This document shows positions 56,857-64,000 of a stretch of 64,000 nucleotides of DNA, piece by piece; position 1 is the first letter of the stretch, and every line of letters starts with the position of its first letter. Below the pieces are notes generated by a model that saw only the letters and a list, made by a program, of their open reading frames with translations, did not search any database and was not told the origin of the DNA. The translations under genes were made by a program, and so were the position numbers. The stretch covers positions 209,444-273,443 of the forward strand of contig LBMP01000002.1 in the NCBI GenBank assembly GCA_001184205.1, given 5' to 3'. Origin of the DNA: Desulfocarbo indianensis (GTDB taxonomy: Bacteria; Desulfobacterota; Desulfarculia; Desulfarculales; Desulfarculaceae).

Positions 56857-57564
56857 ATGCAAGAGGCCGAGCAGCTCCGCCAGGTGCGCCGCATATTCAA
56901 CCAGGTGGTGCCGGTCTACGATTTCCTCAACCGGGCCTTGAGCCTGCGGGAGGACGTGCGCTGGCGGCGCTTCGTGGCCCGCGCCATCCGGCCCGGCCCC
57001 ACCGGCAGGGTCCTGGACGTGGCCACCGGCACCGGCGACCTGGCCCTGGCTATCGCCGCCCGCCCGGAAAAGCCCTTGGTGGCGGGCCTGGACCTGGTGC
57101 CGGCCATGCTGGAGCCGGCCCGGCGCAAGCTGGCCAGGAGCCGGGCCAGGGTGGCCCTGCTTTGCGGAGACGGCACCAGCCTGCCTTTCCCCGAGGCCAG
57201 CTTCGACGCGGTGACCATCGCCTTTGGCATCCGCAACATCCCCCGCCGCGGGCGAGCCCTGGGCGAGATGCTGCGGGTGCTGGCTCCGGGCGGCAGGGTC
57301 TACGTCCTGGAGTTCACCACGCCCCAAAAGCCCTGGGTCCGGCGCTTGTACCGGCTTTACCTGCGTTCCTGGCTGCCCGCCCTGGGGGGCCTGGTCTCCG
57401 GGGATGGCTCATCCTATCAATACCTGGCCGACACCATCCTGGAGTTCCCCGCTCCCCCGGCCTTTCGGGCGGAGATGCGCGCGGCCGGATTCAGGGCGGC
57501 CCGTTCCCACGCCCTTACCCACGGCATAACCTGGGTCCACGTGGCGGAAAAGCCCCAGGCCTGA
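56857..57564 (+). CDS. menG: Demethylmenaquinone methyltransferase
   Basis: A 235-residue SAM-dependent methyltransferase of the UbiE/MenG family. It has VRRIFNQVVPVYDFLNRALS, the SAM motif VLDVATGTGDLALAI, DAVTIAFGIRNIP and GGRVYVLEF. It performs the last methylation in menaquinone synthesis, the quinone used by the Qmo complex encoded downstream. Its ATG directly follows the stop of the preceding gene. Confidence 0.93.
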   Translation: MQEAEQLRQVRRIFNQVVPVYDFLNRALSLREDVRWRRFVARAIRPGPTGRVLDVATGTGDLALAIAARPEKPLVAGLDLVPAMLEPARRKLARSRARVALLCGDGTSLPFPEASFDAVTIAFGIRNIPRRGRALGEMLRVLAPGGRVYVLEFTTPQKPWVRRLYRLYLRSWLPALGGLVSGDGSSYQYLADTILEFPAPPAFRAEMRAAGFRAARSHALTHGITWVHVAEKPQA

Positions 57565-57711
57565 AAGCCACGTTCGCGCCAAATCCCTAAAAACGGAAAA
57601 TCCCGCCGCCGGCCACAAAAAGGGTACAAGTTTGTGAAAAAATGGTCTAGGCGTCTCAACCCCTTATATCCACTGGCGCTTCGAGGCCCAAGGTTGTAAC
57701 ATAGGGCCGCC

Positions 57712-59589
57712 ATGATTAAAAAAATGCTCATAAACGCATCGGACCCCGAGGAACTGCGGGTCGCCCTGGTGGAGGACGGCAAGCTGGAAGGCTTCTTCGT
57801 GGAAACCGCCTCCCGGGAGCAGACCCGGGGCAATATCTACAAGGGCGTGGTGGCCAACATCGAGCCCAGCCTGCAGGCCGCTTTCGTGGATTACGGCAGC
57901 GCCCGCCACGGGTTTTTGCAGATAGGCGACGTCAGGCCCGAGCTCTACCTGACCGACAAATCGCCTGAAAAAGGCCTGCCCCCCATAAGGGAAGTGTTGC
58001 GCCGGGGACAGGAATTTCTGGTGCAGGTGGTCAAGGAGGAGACCGGCAACAAGGGGGCCAGCCTCACCACCTTTCTCTCCCTGCCGGGGCAGGTGCTGGT
58101 TCTGGCCGTGGGCCGCGACGCCTGGGGGGTTTCGCGCAAGATAGACACCGAGGCCGAGCGGGCCAGGGTCAAAAAAATCCTGGGCGATATCAAGGTGCCC
58201 GAAGGCTTCGGCATCATCGCCCGCACCGCCGCCGAGGGCCGGCCCAAGAAAGATATCCAGGCTGAGGTCCGCATGCTGCTGCGGCTCTGGCAGGATCTGA
58301 AGAAAAACGCCAAAAAAGCCAAGGCGCCCAGCCTGATCCATAAAGAGCAGGAACTGGCCGTGCGCACGGTGCGCGATCTTTTCACCAGCGATGTGACCGA
58401 GATCCTGGTGGACAATTGCGAGGTCCACGCCAGGGTGGAGCGTTTCGTCAGCCTGGCCAATCCCCGCCGCAAGAACGCGGTGAAGCTCTACCGGGAACCG
58501 CGCCCCATCTTCGCCAAATACGAGATCGAGGAGCAGCTCAAAAGCATTTATCAGCCCCAGGTGCGCCTGGCCTCCGGGGCCAGCATCGTGATTCATCCCA
58601 CCGAGGCCCTGGTTTCGGTGGACGTGAACTCCGGCAAGGCCATCAAGGGCAAGGAGATCGAGGACACCGCCCTCAACGTGAACCTGGAGGCCGCGGCCGA
58701 GATAGCCCGCCAATTGCGCCTGCGCGACCTGGGCGGGCTCATCGTCATCGATTTTATCGACATGCGCGAGCGCAAGCACCAGCGGCAGGTGCTCAAGACG
58801 CTCAAGGACGAGCTGAAAAAAGACAAGGCCAAGGTTTCGGTGGGCAGCTTCAGCCGTTTCGGCCTCATAGAGCTTTCCCGCCAGCGCATCAGGCCGCCGG
58901 TGGATTTCGGCTCCACCAGGGCCTGCCCCCATTGCCAGGGGCGGGGTATTTTGCGCACGCCGGAGGCCATCGGCCGCGGGGTGGTGCGGAGCCTGGAGCG
59001 CAAGCTGGGCAAGGGCTGCGAGGGCGCCATCCGGGTGACCCTGGCTCCGGAAACCGCCCATTACCTGGCCAACGCCAAGAGGGCGGACCTGGCCCGCCTG
59101 GAAGCGGCCAGCGGGGTTTGCCTGGAAATAGTATCCGAAACGGGACTGGGCCCCGAGGAGTTCCGCCTGGCCAAAGTCGACCCCGCCTGGCCCCTGCCCG
59201 CGCCGGCCGCGCCCAGCGAGGAAGAATCCGCTCCGCCGGCGGCCGGCCCGCCCCAGGCGGCCCCGCCCGCCCAGCCCCCCAGTCAGGCCGGGGATTCCCC
59301 GGAGCCGGCGCAGCCGGCCAAGCCGCCGCGCAAGCGCCGGCGGTCCCCCCGCCGCAAAAAGGCCGCCGACTCGGCCAACGGGCCTGAATCCGCCGAACTG
59401 CCGCCCTCCGGCGCCGAACCCGGCCCCGAGCCGCCCGCGGCGGAACCGGAGGCGCTGGCCGAAAACGGGGAGGGCGCCGAGCAGGAAGCCAAGCCCCGCC
59501 GGCGCTCGCGCCGCCGCCGCCCCCGCCGCCGCCGCAAACCAGCCGGCGACAGCCCCGCCGAGGCCAATTCCGAGCCCGAAAACAGCTAG
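57712..59589 (+). CDS. rng: Ribonuclease E/G family endoribonuclease
   Basis: A 625-residue RNase E/G. It has the S1 domain (RGNIYKGVVANIEPSLQAAFVDYGSAR region), VDVNSGKAI, the catalytic acidic region IVIDFIDM and the zinc-link CPHCQGRG (Cys405, Cys408). After about residue 480 a Pro/Ala/Glu-rich tail carries two arginine blocks (537-550, KRRRSPRRKK; 594-611, RRRSRRRRPRRRRK). The catalytic size matches RNase G, but the basic tail recalls the RNA-binding part of RNase E. No hairpin lies in the 147-bp upstream gap. Confidence 0.92.
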   Translation: MIKKMLINASDPEELRVALVEDGKLEGFFVETASREQTRGNIYKGVVANIEPSLQAAFVDYGSARHGFLQIGDVRPELYLTDKSPEKGLPPIREVLRRGQEFLVQVVKEETGNKGASLTTFLSLPGQVLVLAVGRDAWGVSRKIDTEAERARVKKILGDIKVPEGFGIIARTAAEGRPKKDIQAEVRMLLRLWQDLKKNAKKAKAPSLIHKEQELAVRTVRDLFTSDVTEILVDNCEVHARVERFVSLANPRRKNAVKLYREPRPIFAKYEIEEQLKSIYQPQVRLASGASIVIHPTEALVSVDVNSGKAIKGKEIEDTALNVNLEAAAEIARQLRLRDLGGLIVIDFIDMRERKHQRQVLKTLKDELKKDKAKVSVGSFSRFGLIELSRQRIRPPVDFGSTRACPHCQGRGILRTPEAIGRGVVRSLERKLGKGCEGAIRVTLAPETAHYLANAKRADLARLEAASGVCLEIVSETGLGPEEFRLAKVDPAWPLPAPAAPSEEESAPPAAGPPQAAPPAQPPSQAGDSPEPAQPAKPPRKRRRSPRRKKAADSANGPESAELPPSGAEPGPEPPAAEPEALAENGEGAEQEAKPRRRSRRRRPRRRRKPAGDSPAEANSEPENS

Positions 59590-59824
59590 CGATATGGTTG
59601 GGATCTGGGCTGGTCTCCGGCGCTGAGCGGCCATGGTTGGGCCGGCCGGCGGGCCGCATGGGGGACTTTGCACAGCTTTTCGCATATCGAAAGCATGAGG
59701 CTTGCCGGGCACGGTTTCCCGAGGGGCGCGCCGGGATGAGCCCCAGCCGGCTTTTGAATAAAAATCTAATAAAATAAATGTGATACGGTATTAGGCCTTT
59801 GGGAGGGTTTTTGCCGAATTTCGC
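59590..59824. other. Intergenic region after the RNase E/G gene
   Basis: I see no gene here. The first 170 bases are GC-rich with short inverted repeats (for example GGCCGGCCGGCGGGCC) but no clear T-tailed terminator. From about 59755 the sequence turns sharply A/T-rich ahead of the apr promoter. Confidence 0.5.
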
Positions 59825-59842
59825 TTGTGACGATATTTACAA
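59825..59842. promoter_or_regulatory. Candidate Rex/HcpR-type operator upstream of apr
   Basis: TTGTGA (59825-59830), six bases, then TTACAA (59837-59842) match TTGTGA-N6-TCACAA in 11 of 12 positions. Rex and HcpR sites known upstream of sulfate-reduction genes in Desulfovibrionales have this form. It ends 6 bases before the apr -35 box. Confidence 0.45.
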
Positions 59843-59848
59843 TTTTTC

Positions 59849-59877
59849 TTGACAAGCCTGGTAGGGGTGGGTTAGAA
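59849..59877 (+). promoter_or_regulatory. Promoter of the aprBA operon
   Basis: TTGACA (59849-59854), 17 bases, TTAGAA (59872-59877). Transcription from about 59884 gives a leader of roughly 330 nt before aprB. Confidence 0.65.
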
Positions 59878-59883
59878 AGTGGT

Positions 59884-60214
59884 TCAAAATCCCCAATGAT
59901 TTGACGGCGGGCGGCGATTGCCGCAGCGCCGGCAGGGAGACGGAGACGGCGCCCTGGCAAAAGAACGGGGTGGCACCGTCGATCCAAGGGTGAGGAACTT
60001 GCTAGCTTGTTCCAACCCGCACAAGGGCTGCAACCAGCCGGGACGGCCAGAAAAGGCCGGCCGCGGCTGGCTAGAAAATTATTAGGAACCTAAAAAGTTC
60101 CAAGGAGGTGTTGGGAAAGAGTGCAAGGACAATGGTTTGAGATCATTTCGGTGATCTTGTAACCACGTCATCAGGTTGTGAAAATAACAACCACAATCCA
60201 ACGGAGGAAACTGA
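59884..60214 (+). promoter_or_regulatory. Long structured 5' leader of aprBA
   Basis: The leader holds several helices: GGAAC/GTTCC (59994-59998 with 60009-60013), the same pair again (60085-60089 with 60097-60101) just before AAGGAGGTG, CGGCC/GGCCG around AGAAAA, AGATCA/TGATCT (60140-60145 with 60152-60157), and GGTTGT/ACAACC (60174-60179 with 60187-60192). Identical arms allow exchange between the two GGAAC stems. A 13-codon frame from GTG 60121 could be a leader peptide. The aprB ribosome site GGAGG is at 60203-60207. No known RNA class was recognised. Confidence 0.5.
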
Positions 60215-60670
60215 ATGCCAAGCTTCGTAATGGTGGAAAAGTGCGATGGCTGCAAGGGTCAAGACAAGACCGCTTGCATGTACATCTGCCCGAACGACCT
60301 GATGCTCCTGGACAAGGACGGGTCGCTGGGTTATGGCGAGATGAAGGCCTTCAACCGCGACCCCAGCATGTGCTGGGAGTGCTACAACTGCGTCAAGATC
60401 TGCCCCCAACAGGCCATTGACGTGCGCGGCTACGCCGACTTCGTGCCCATGGGCGCTTCCTGCGTCCCCCTGCGCGGTTCCCAGGACATCATGTGGACCG
60501 TTAAGTTCCGTGATGGCGCCGTGAAGCGGTTCAAGTTCCCCATCCGGACCACTCCCGAGGGCGGGGCGCAGCCTCTGGGCGGCTATGACGAGGGCGATGG
60601 CGACATCAACAGCGTCAATCTCGTGACCGAGCCGAAATCGGCCGGCGCGGACAAAATGCCCACTATCTAA
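60215..60670 (+). CDS. aprB: Adenylylsulfate reductase, beta (iron-sulfur) subunit
   Basis: A 151-residue ferredoxin-like subunit. Two [4Fe-4S] clusters are bound by Cys10, 13, 21, 25 (CDGCKGQDKTACMYIC) and Cys53, 56, 59, 63 (CWECYNCVKIC), and the C-terminal tail wraps AprA in known structures. It passes electrons to the FAD of AprA for APS reduction to sulfite and AMP in the cytoplasm. ACGGAGGAAA precedes ATG. aprA follows after a 60-bp gap. Confidence 0.98.
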   Translation: MPSFVMVEKCDGCKGQDKTACMYICPNDLMLLDKDGSLGYGEMKAFNRDPSMCWECYNCVKICPQQAIDVRGYADFVPMGASCVPLRGSQDIMWTVKFRDGAVKRFKFPIRTTPEGGAQPLGGYDEGDGDINSVNLVTEPKSAGADKMPTI

Positions 60671-60730
60671 AACTCAGGCTGTCGCTTTTTTCGACTAAAT
60701 GCCCTCAGTTATTTGGAGGAGGAAATAAGA

Positions 60731-62605
60731 ATGGCAAATTGGGAAACCGTAGTGGTCGAAACTGACCTGCTTATCTGCGGCGGCGGCATGAGTGCCTGCG
60801 GTTGCGCCGTGGAAGCTGCCTATTGGGCCAAGAAAAACGGCCTGAAGGTCACCATGGTTGACAAGGCCACCCCCGTGCGCTCTGGCGCCGTGGCCATGGG
60901 CCTTTCGGCCATCAACGAGTACATCGGTTATGGCGCCGGCGACAACCCGCTGGAGGACTACATCCGTTACGTCCGCCAGGACCTCATGGGCATCGCCCGC
61001 GACGACTTGGTGTACAACATCGCCCGCCACGTGGACAGCTCCGTGCACCTGTTCGAAAAATGGGGCCTTCCCATTTGGTTGGATGAGAACGGCAAGTACG
61101 TCCGCGAGGGTCGTTGGCAGCTCATGATCAACGGCGAGTCCTACAAGGTGATCGTGGCCGAGGCCGCCATCAACGCCATGAACGACGCCGGCTTCGAGAT
61201 CTACGAGCGCGTCTTCATCATTGGCCCCATCATGGACGGTGATCGCATTGCTGGCGCTTACGGCTTCAGCACCCGCGAGAACAAGTTCTACGTGTTCAAG
61301 GCCAAGGCCGTGTACGCCGGCATGGGCGGCGCGGTGCACGTGTTCCGTCCCCGGTCCACTGGTGAGGGTCTGGGCCGCTCCTGGTATCCGCCCTTCAACA
61401 GCGGCGCCACCACCTACTTCCAGATCATGGCCGGCGCCGAGCTGACCTGTCAGGAAATCCGCTTCATCCCCGTGCGCTTCAAGGACGCCTATGGTCCGGT
61501 GGGCGCTTGGTTCTTGCTGTTCAAGAGCCGCGCGACCAGCGCCGAGGGTGGCGAGTACATGGCCGTCCGTAAGGAAGAGCTGTCCAACTGGGCGCCCTAC
61601 GGCCTGGTGAAGCCGATCCCCGCCAACCTGCGCAACTACCTGGGCATGTTGGACGTGGACGCCGGCCTGGGACCGCTATACATGGAGACCGCCGAGGCCA
61701 TCCAGAACCTGGCCAAGGCCTATGAGGGCGACGAGAAGGCCTTCAAAAAGAAGATGAAAGAGCTGGAGGCCGAGGCTTGGGAGGACTTCCTGGACATGAC
61801 CGTCAGCCAGTCCATCCTCTGGGCCGCCAACAACATCTATCCTGAGAAGAGCCGTTCCGAGATCGCGGCTTGCGAGCCCTACTTCATCGGTTCCCACTCC
61901 GGTGGTTCCGGTGCCTGGGTTTCCGGCCCCGAAGACATCGAGACCCCCTACAAGTGGGGCTACGGCAACATGACCACCATCAAGGGCCTGTTCACCGCTG
62001 GTGACGGCTCCGGCGCTTCCAGCCACAAGTTCTCCTCCGGCTCCCACGCCGAGGGTCGCTACGCTGGCAAGCAGGCCATCCGCTTCGTGCTGGACAACAA
62101 CAGCCAGCCCAAGGTGGACGACGCCAACGTCGAGGCGCTCAAGAAGGCCACCTTCGCTCCCATGGATCTGTTCGCGGCCAACAAGGGCTTCACCACCGAT
62201 CCCGACATCAACCCGGCCTACATCCGTCCCATGCAGTTCATGTTCCGCCTGCAGAAGCTGATGGACGAGTACGCTGGCGGCGTGTCCTCCGCCTTCAAGA
62301 CCTCCAAGTCCCTGTTGGAGCGCGGCATCGAGCTGTTGGCCATGTTGAAGGAAGACTCGGACAAACTGGGCGCCGAAACCTCCTACGAGCTGGAGCGTTG
62401 CTGGGAGAACACCCACCGCATGTGGCAGGCTGAGGCCCACGTGCGCACCATGCTGTTCCGCGAGGAGACCCGTTGGCCCGGCTATTACTTCCGCGCCGAC
62501 ACTCCCAAGATGGACGAGGACAACTGGCACTGCTTCGTGAACTGCACCTTCGCCAACGGCGAGTGGAAGTTCGAGAAGAAAGACGTTGTCAAGCTGATTG
62601 ACTAG
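60731..62605 (+). CDS. aprA: Adenylylsulfate reductase, alpha (FAD) subunit
   Basis: A 624-residue flavoprotein of the fumarate-reductase-like family. It has the FAD-binding LLICGGGMSACGCAVEAAYW, DKATPVRSGAVAMGLSAINE, substrate-region PRSTGEGLGRSWYPP and FIGSHSGGSGAWVSGPED, and GDGSGASSHKFSSGSHAEGR. Length matches characterised AprA. Codon use differs from neighbours, with many GGT, GCT, CGT and TCC codons, as expected for a very highly expressed gene. GGAGGAGG precedes ATG 60731; codons from 60713 include the ribosome site. It ends in a strong terminator. Confidence 0.98.
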   Translation: MANWETVVVETDLLICGGGMSACGCAVEAAYWAKKNGLKVTMVDKATPVRSGAVAMGLSAINEYIGYGAGDNPLEDYIRYVRQDLMGIARDDLVYNIARHVDSSVHLFEKWGLPIWLDENGKYVREGRWQLMINGESYKVIVAEAAINAMNDAGFEIYERVFIIGPIMDGDRIAGAYGFSTRENKFYVFKAKAVYAGMGGAVHVFRPRSTGEGLGRSWYPPFNSGATTYFQIMAGAELTCQEIRFIPVRFKDAYGPVGAWFLLFKSRATSAEGGEYMAVRKEELSNWAPYGLVKPIPANLRNYLGMLDVDAGLGPLYMETAEAIQNLAKAYEGDEKAFKKKMKELEAEAWEDFLDMTVSQSILWAANNIYPEKSRSEIAACEPYFIGSHSGGSGAWVSGPEDIETPYKWGYGNMTTIKGLFTAGDGSGASSHKFSSGSHAEGRYAGKQAIRFVLDNNSQPKVDDANVEALKKATFAPMDLFAANKGFTTDPDINPAYIRPMQFMFRLQKLMDEYAGGVSSAFKTSKSLLERGIELLAMLKEDSDKLGAETSYELERCWENTHRMWQAEAHVRTMLFREETRWPGYYFRADTPKMDEDNWHCFVNCTFANGEWKFEKKDVVKLID

Positions 62606-62627
62606 CCATATGGGTTAGCGTATAGCA

Positions 62628-62660
62628 ACTCCAGGCGCCTTATGGCGCCTGGAGTTTTTT
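62628..62660 (+). terminator. Rho-independent terminator after aprBA
   Basis: ACTCCAGGCGCC (62628-62639) pairs perfectly with GGCGCCTGGAGT (62644-62655) around TTAT, followed by a T-run to 62660. Confidence 0.93.
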
Positions 62661-62664
62661 GCCC

Positions 62665-62695
62665 GCCCCGGTGATGATTCACCCGTCACCGGGGC
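62665..62695 (+). other. Second stem-loop after aprA
   Basis: GCCCCGGTGA (62665-62674) pairs with TCACCGGGGC (62686-62695). It lacks a T-run; it may back up termination or stabilise mRNA ends. Confidence 0.5.
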
Positions 62696-62978
62696 GCGCA
62701 AAAAACCTCGGCCCCTGGCTAGGGATAATGTCCTGGACCGGGTCCGGGAAGTTGCGGATTTTGTGAAGGCTTTCTCCTGCTTTTGCTGGACTGGCCTTGC
62801 CCAGGTGTGTATATTGTGGTGCGTGTCGCCGGCTTGCTTTGGGCCGGAAAACGGCGCTGTTCCTTCGGCATTAGTCCTTCTATTGATTTCCTGGCGGCTC
62901 CGGCGGGCCCCCCGGCGGCAGCGGCGGGAGGGACGGGCCTTTCAAGGGGCGCGAAAGTACTACCGCGGAGGTGAGTAG

Positions 62979-64000
62979 ATGACCGATCAGGACAAAAAAA
63001 TATTGGTGGTGGGCGGGGGCATATCCGGCCTCACCGCCGCCTTGGAAGCCGCGGAAGCGGGCCATGAGGTGGTCTTGGTGGAGCGCAACCCCTATTTGGG
63101 GGGCCGCGTGGCCCAACTCCATCAATATTTCCCCAAGCTCTGTCCGCCCTATTGCGGCTTGGAGATCAATTTCCGGCGCATCAAGGCCAATCCTCGCCTG
63201 GAGGTTCTCACCATGGCCGAGGTGGAGGCCATCAAGGGCGAACCCGGCAACTACACCGTGACCATCAAGCAGCGCCCGCGCTTCGTGAACGAGAAGTGCA
63301 CCGCCTGCGACAAGTGCGCGGATGCGGTCTCCACCAAGATCAAGAATCCCTTCAACTACGGGCTGAACGAGGTCAAGGCGGCTTACCTGCCCCACGAGCT
63401 CTGCTATCCCTACCGTTACGTCATCGATCCTTGCATCGTGGGCGAGGAAGACGGCAAAAAGGCCGCCGAGGCCTGTCCCTACGACGCGGTGAATCTGGAC
63501 GACAAGGAATCCGAGATCACCGTGGAGGCCACGGCGGTGATCTGGGCCGCGGGCTGGCAGCCCTACGACCCGCTCAAGCTGGAGACCTACAACTTCGACA
63601 AGAGCCCGGATATCCTAAGCAACGTGCAGTTCGAGCGCCTGGCGGCCGCCAACGGCCCCACCGCCGGCAAGGTGCTGAAACCCTCGGACGGCCAGCCTCC
63701 CAAGAGCGTGGCCTTCATTCAGTGCGCCGGCAGCCGCGACGAGAACCATCTGCCTTTCTGCAGCACCATCTGCTGCCTGGCCTCCCTGAAGCATTCAACC
63801 TACGTGCGCGAGCAGTACCCGGACAGTGAAGTGACCATCTACTTCATCGACATCCGGGCCATGGCCCGCAACGAGGACTTCTACACCAGGGTCAAGGCCG
63901 ACGAGGGCGTGAAGTTCGTGAAATCCAAGATCGCCCGCATCGAGACCGAAGGCGGCAAGCTGGTGCTGGAGGGCGAGAACACCGCCACCGGCGCCAAGTT
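62979..64000 (+). CDS. qmoA: Quinone-interacting membrane-bound oxidoreductase subunit A (partial)
   Basis: The first 340 residues are present; the gene continues past the right edge. It is HdrA-like, with the FAD motif VVGGGISGLTAALEAAEAGH and YLGGRVAQLHQYFPKLCPPYC. A cysteine region CTACDKC and two further CxxxC-type groups (FCSTICC) follow. QmoA with QmoB and QmoC carries electrons from menaquinol to APS reductase, and apr-qmo is the standard order in sulfate reducers. GGAGGTGAG precedes ATG 62979. Confidence 0.96.
   Translation, partial: MTDQDKKILVVGGGISGLTAALEAAEAGHEVVLVERNPYLGGRVAQLHQYFPKLCPPYCGLEINFRRIKANPRLEVLTMAEVEAIKGEPGNYTVTIKQRPRFVNEKCTACDKCADAVSTKIKNPFNYGLNEVKAAYLPHELCYPYRYVIDPCIVGEEDGKKAAEACPYDAVNLDDKESEITVEATAVIWAAGWQPYDPLKLETYNFDKSPDILSNVQFERLAAANGPTAGKVLKPSDGQPPKSVAFIQCAGSRDENHLPFCSTICCLASLKHSTYVREQYPDSEVTIYFIDIRAMARNEDFYTRVKADEGVKFVKSKIARIETEGGKLVLEGENTATGAK

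Larger units (their letters stand above)
62606..62978. other. Intergenic region between aprA and qmoA
   Basis: The first 90 bases carry two stem-loops described separately. From 62700 to 62940 there is no supported gene; short frames here lack ribosome sites. A TATATT (62810-62815) in a TGTGTATATTG context is a weak -10 candidate for qmoA without a properly spaced -35. GGAGGTGAG lies just before the qmoA ATG. Confidence 0.5.

Noticed and set aside
60121-60162. 13-codon leader peptide (GTG start) before aprB
   Set aside because: AAGGAGG is 12 bases upstream, which is long, and the stretch also forms hairpins; too short to call as a gene without conservation data.

Overview
This is a GC-rich window (estimated by eye at about two thirds G+C) with dense gene packing, many 4-bp start/stop overlaps and a strong G/C bias in third codon positions. 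It reads as chromosome of a sulfate-reducing Desulfobacterota. The evidence is aprB-aprA (APS reductase) followed by qmoA at the right edge, a menaquinone methyltransferase, indolepyruvate:ferredoxin oxidoreductase, a two-subunit methylmalonyl-CoA mutase with a biotin carrier and carboxyltransferase, and a Re-citrate-synthase-like enzyme. A Desulfarculus-like lineage is plausible, but that is inference from gene content only. No insertion sequence, prophage, CRISPR array or rRNA gene was seen.

Layout. 1-6100 (minus): end of a pbpC-type transglycosylase and a giant alpha-2-macroglobulin. 6227-9416: hisS and aspS. 9417-10311: an A/T-rich spacer and a LysM lipoprotein. 10368-16440: Re-citrate-synthase-like protein fused to a Cache-like domain, biotin carrier, carboxyltransferase, and methylmalonyl-CoA mutase large and B12 subunits, i.e. 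a propionyl-/methylmalonyl-CoA module. 16674-18932: AsmA-family protein. 18937-24459: DJ-1/PfpI protein, aromatic amino acid permease, and a minus-strand FrhB-like/iorA/iorB cluster. 24584-38066: tRNA-Gly(CCC) and the long rimP-nusA-ylxR-infB-DUF503-rbfA-nrnA-truB-rpsO-pnp-M16 peptidase-dut-MBL information-processing run. 38166-43597 (minus): promoter, cobalamin riboswitch and terminator ahead of a translationally coupled DUF3450-ExbB-ExbB-ExbD-TonB-TPR operon. 43682-50297: lon, larC, a CBS-ACT protein, a flavoprotein and radA. 50382-52599: trxA, trxB, bamD. 52674-59589: a small winged-helix-like protein, a radical SAM protein, a DUF6178-like protein, menG and an RNase E/G. 59590-64000: aprBA with a long structured leader, then the start of qmoA.

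How parts fit together. B12 links two regions: the mutase needs adenosylcobalamin, and a B12 riboswitch controls a TonB-type energising system that presumably powers outer-membrane B12 uptake, although no receptor lies beside it. The permease and IOR cluster look like a path for aromatic amino acid uptake and oxidation to ferredoxin-level electrons. AprBA and Qmo form the electron-transfer core of sulfate respiration.

The most interesting observations are the Re-citrate-synthase/Cache fusion, the complete B12-controlled TonB operon without a receptor, the roughly 330-nt apr leader with two interchangeable stem-loops and a Rex/HcpR-like palindrome upstream, Lon with a histone-H1-like tail, and the uncharacterised radical SAM/DUF6178 pair. 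No defence or mobile system was found. All family assignments come from reading motifs, without database searches.
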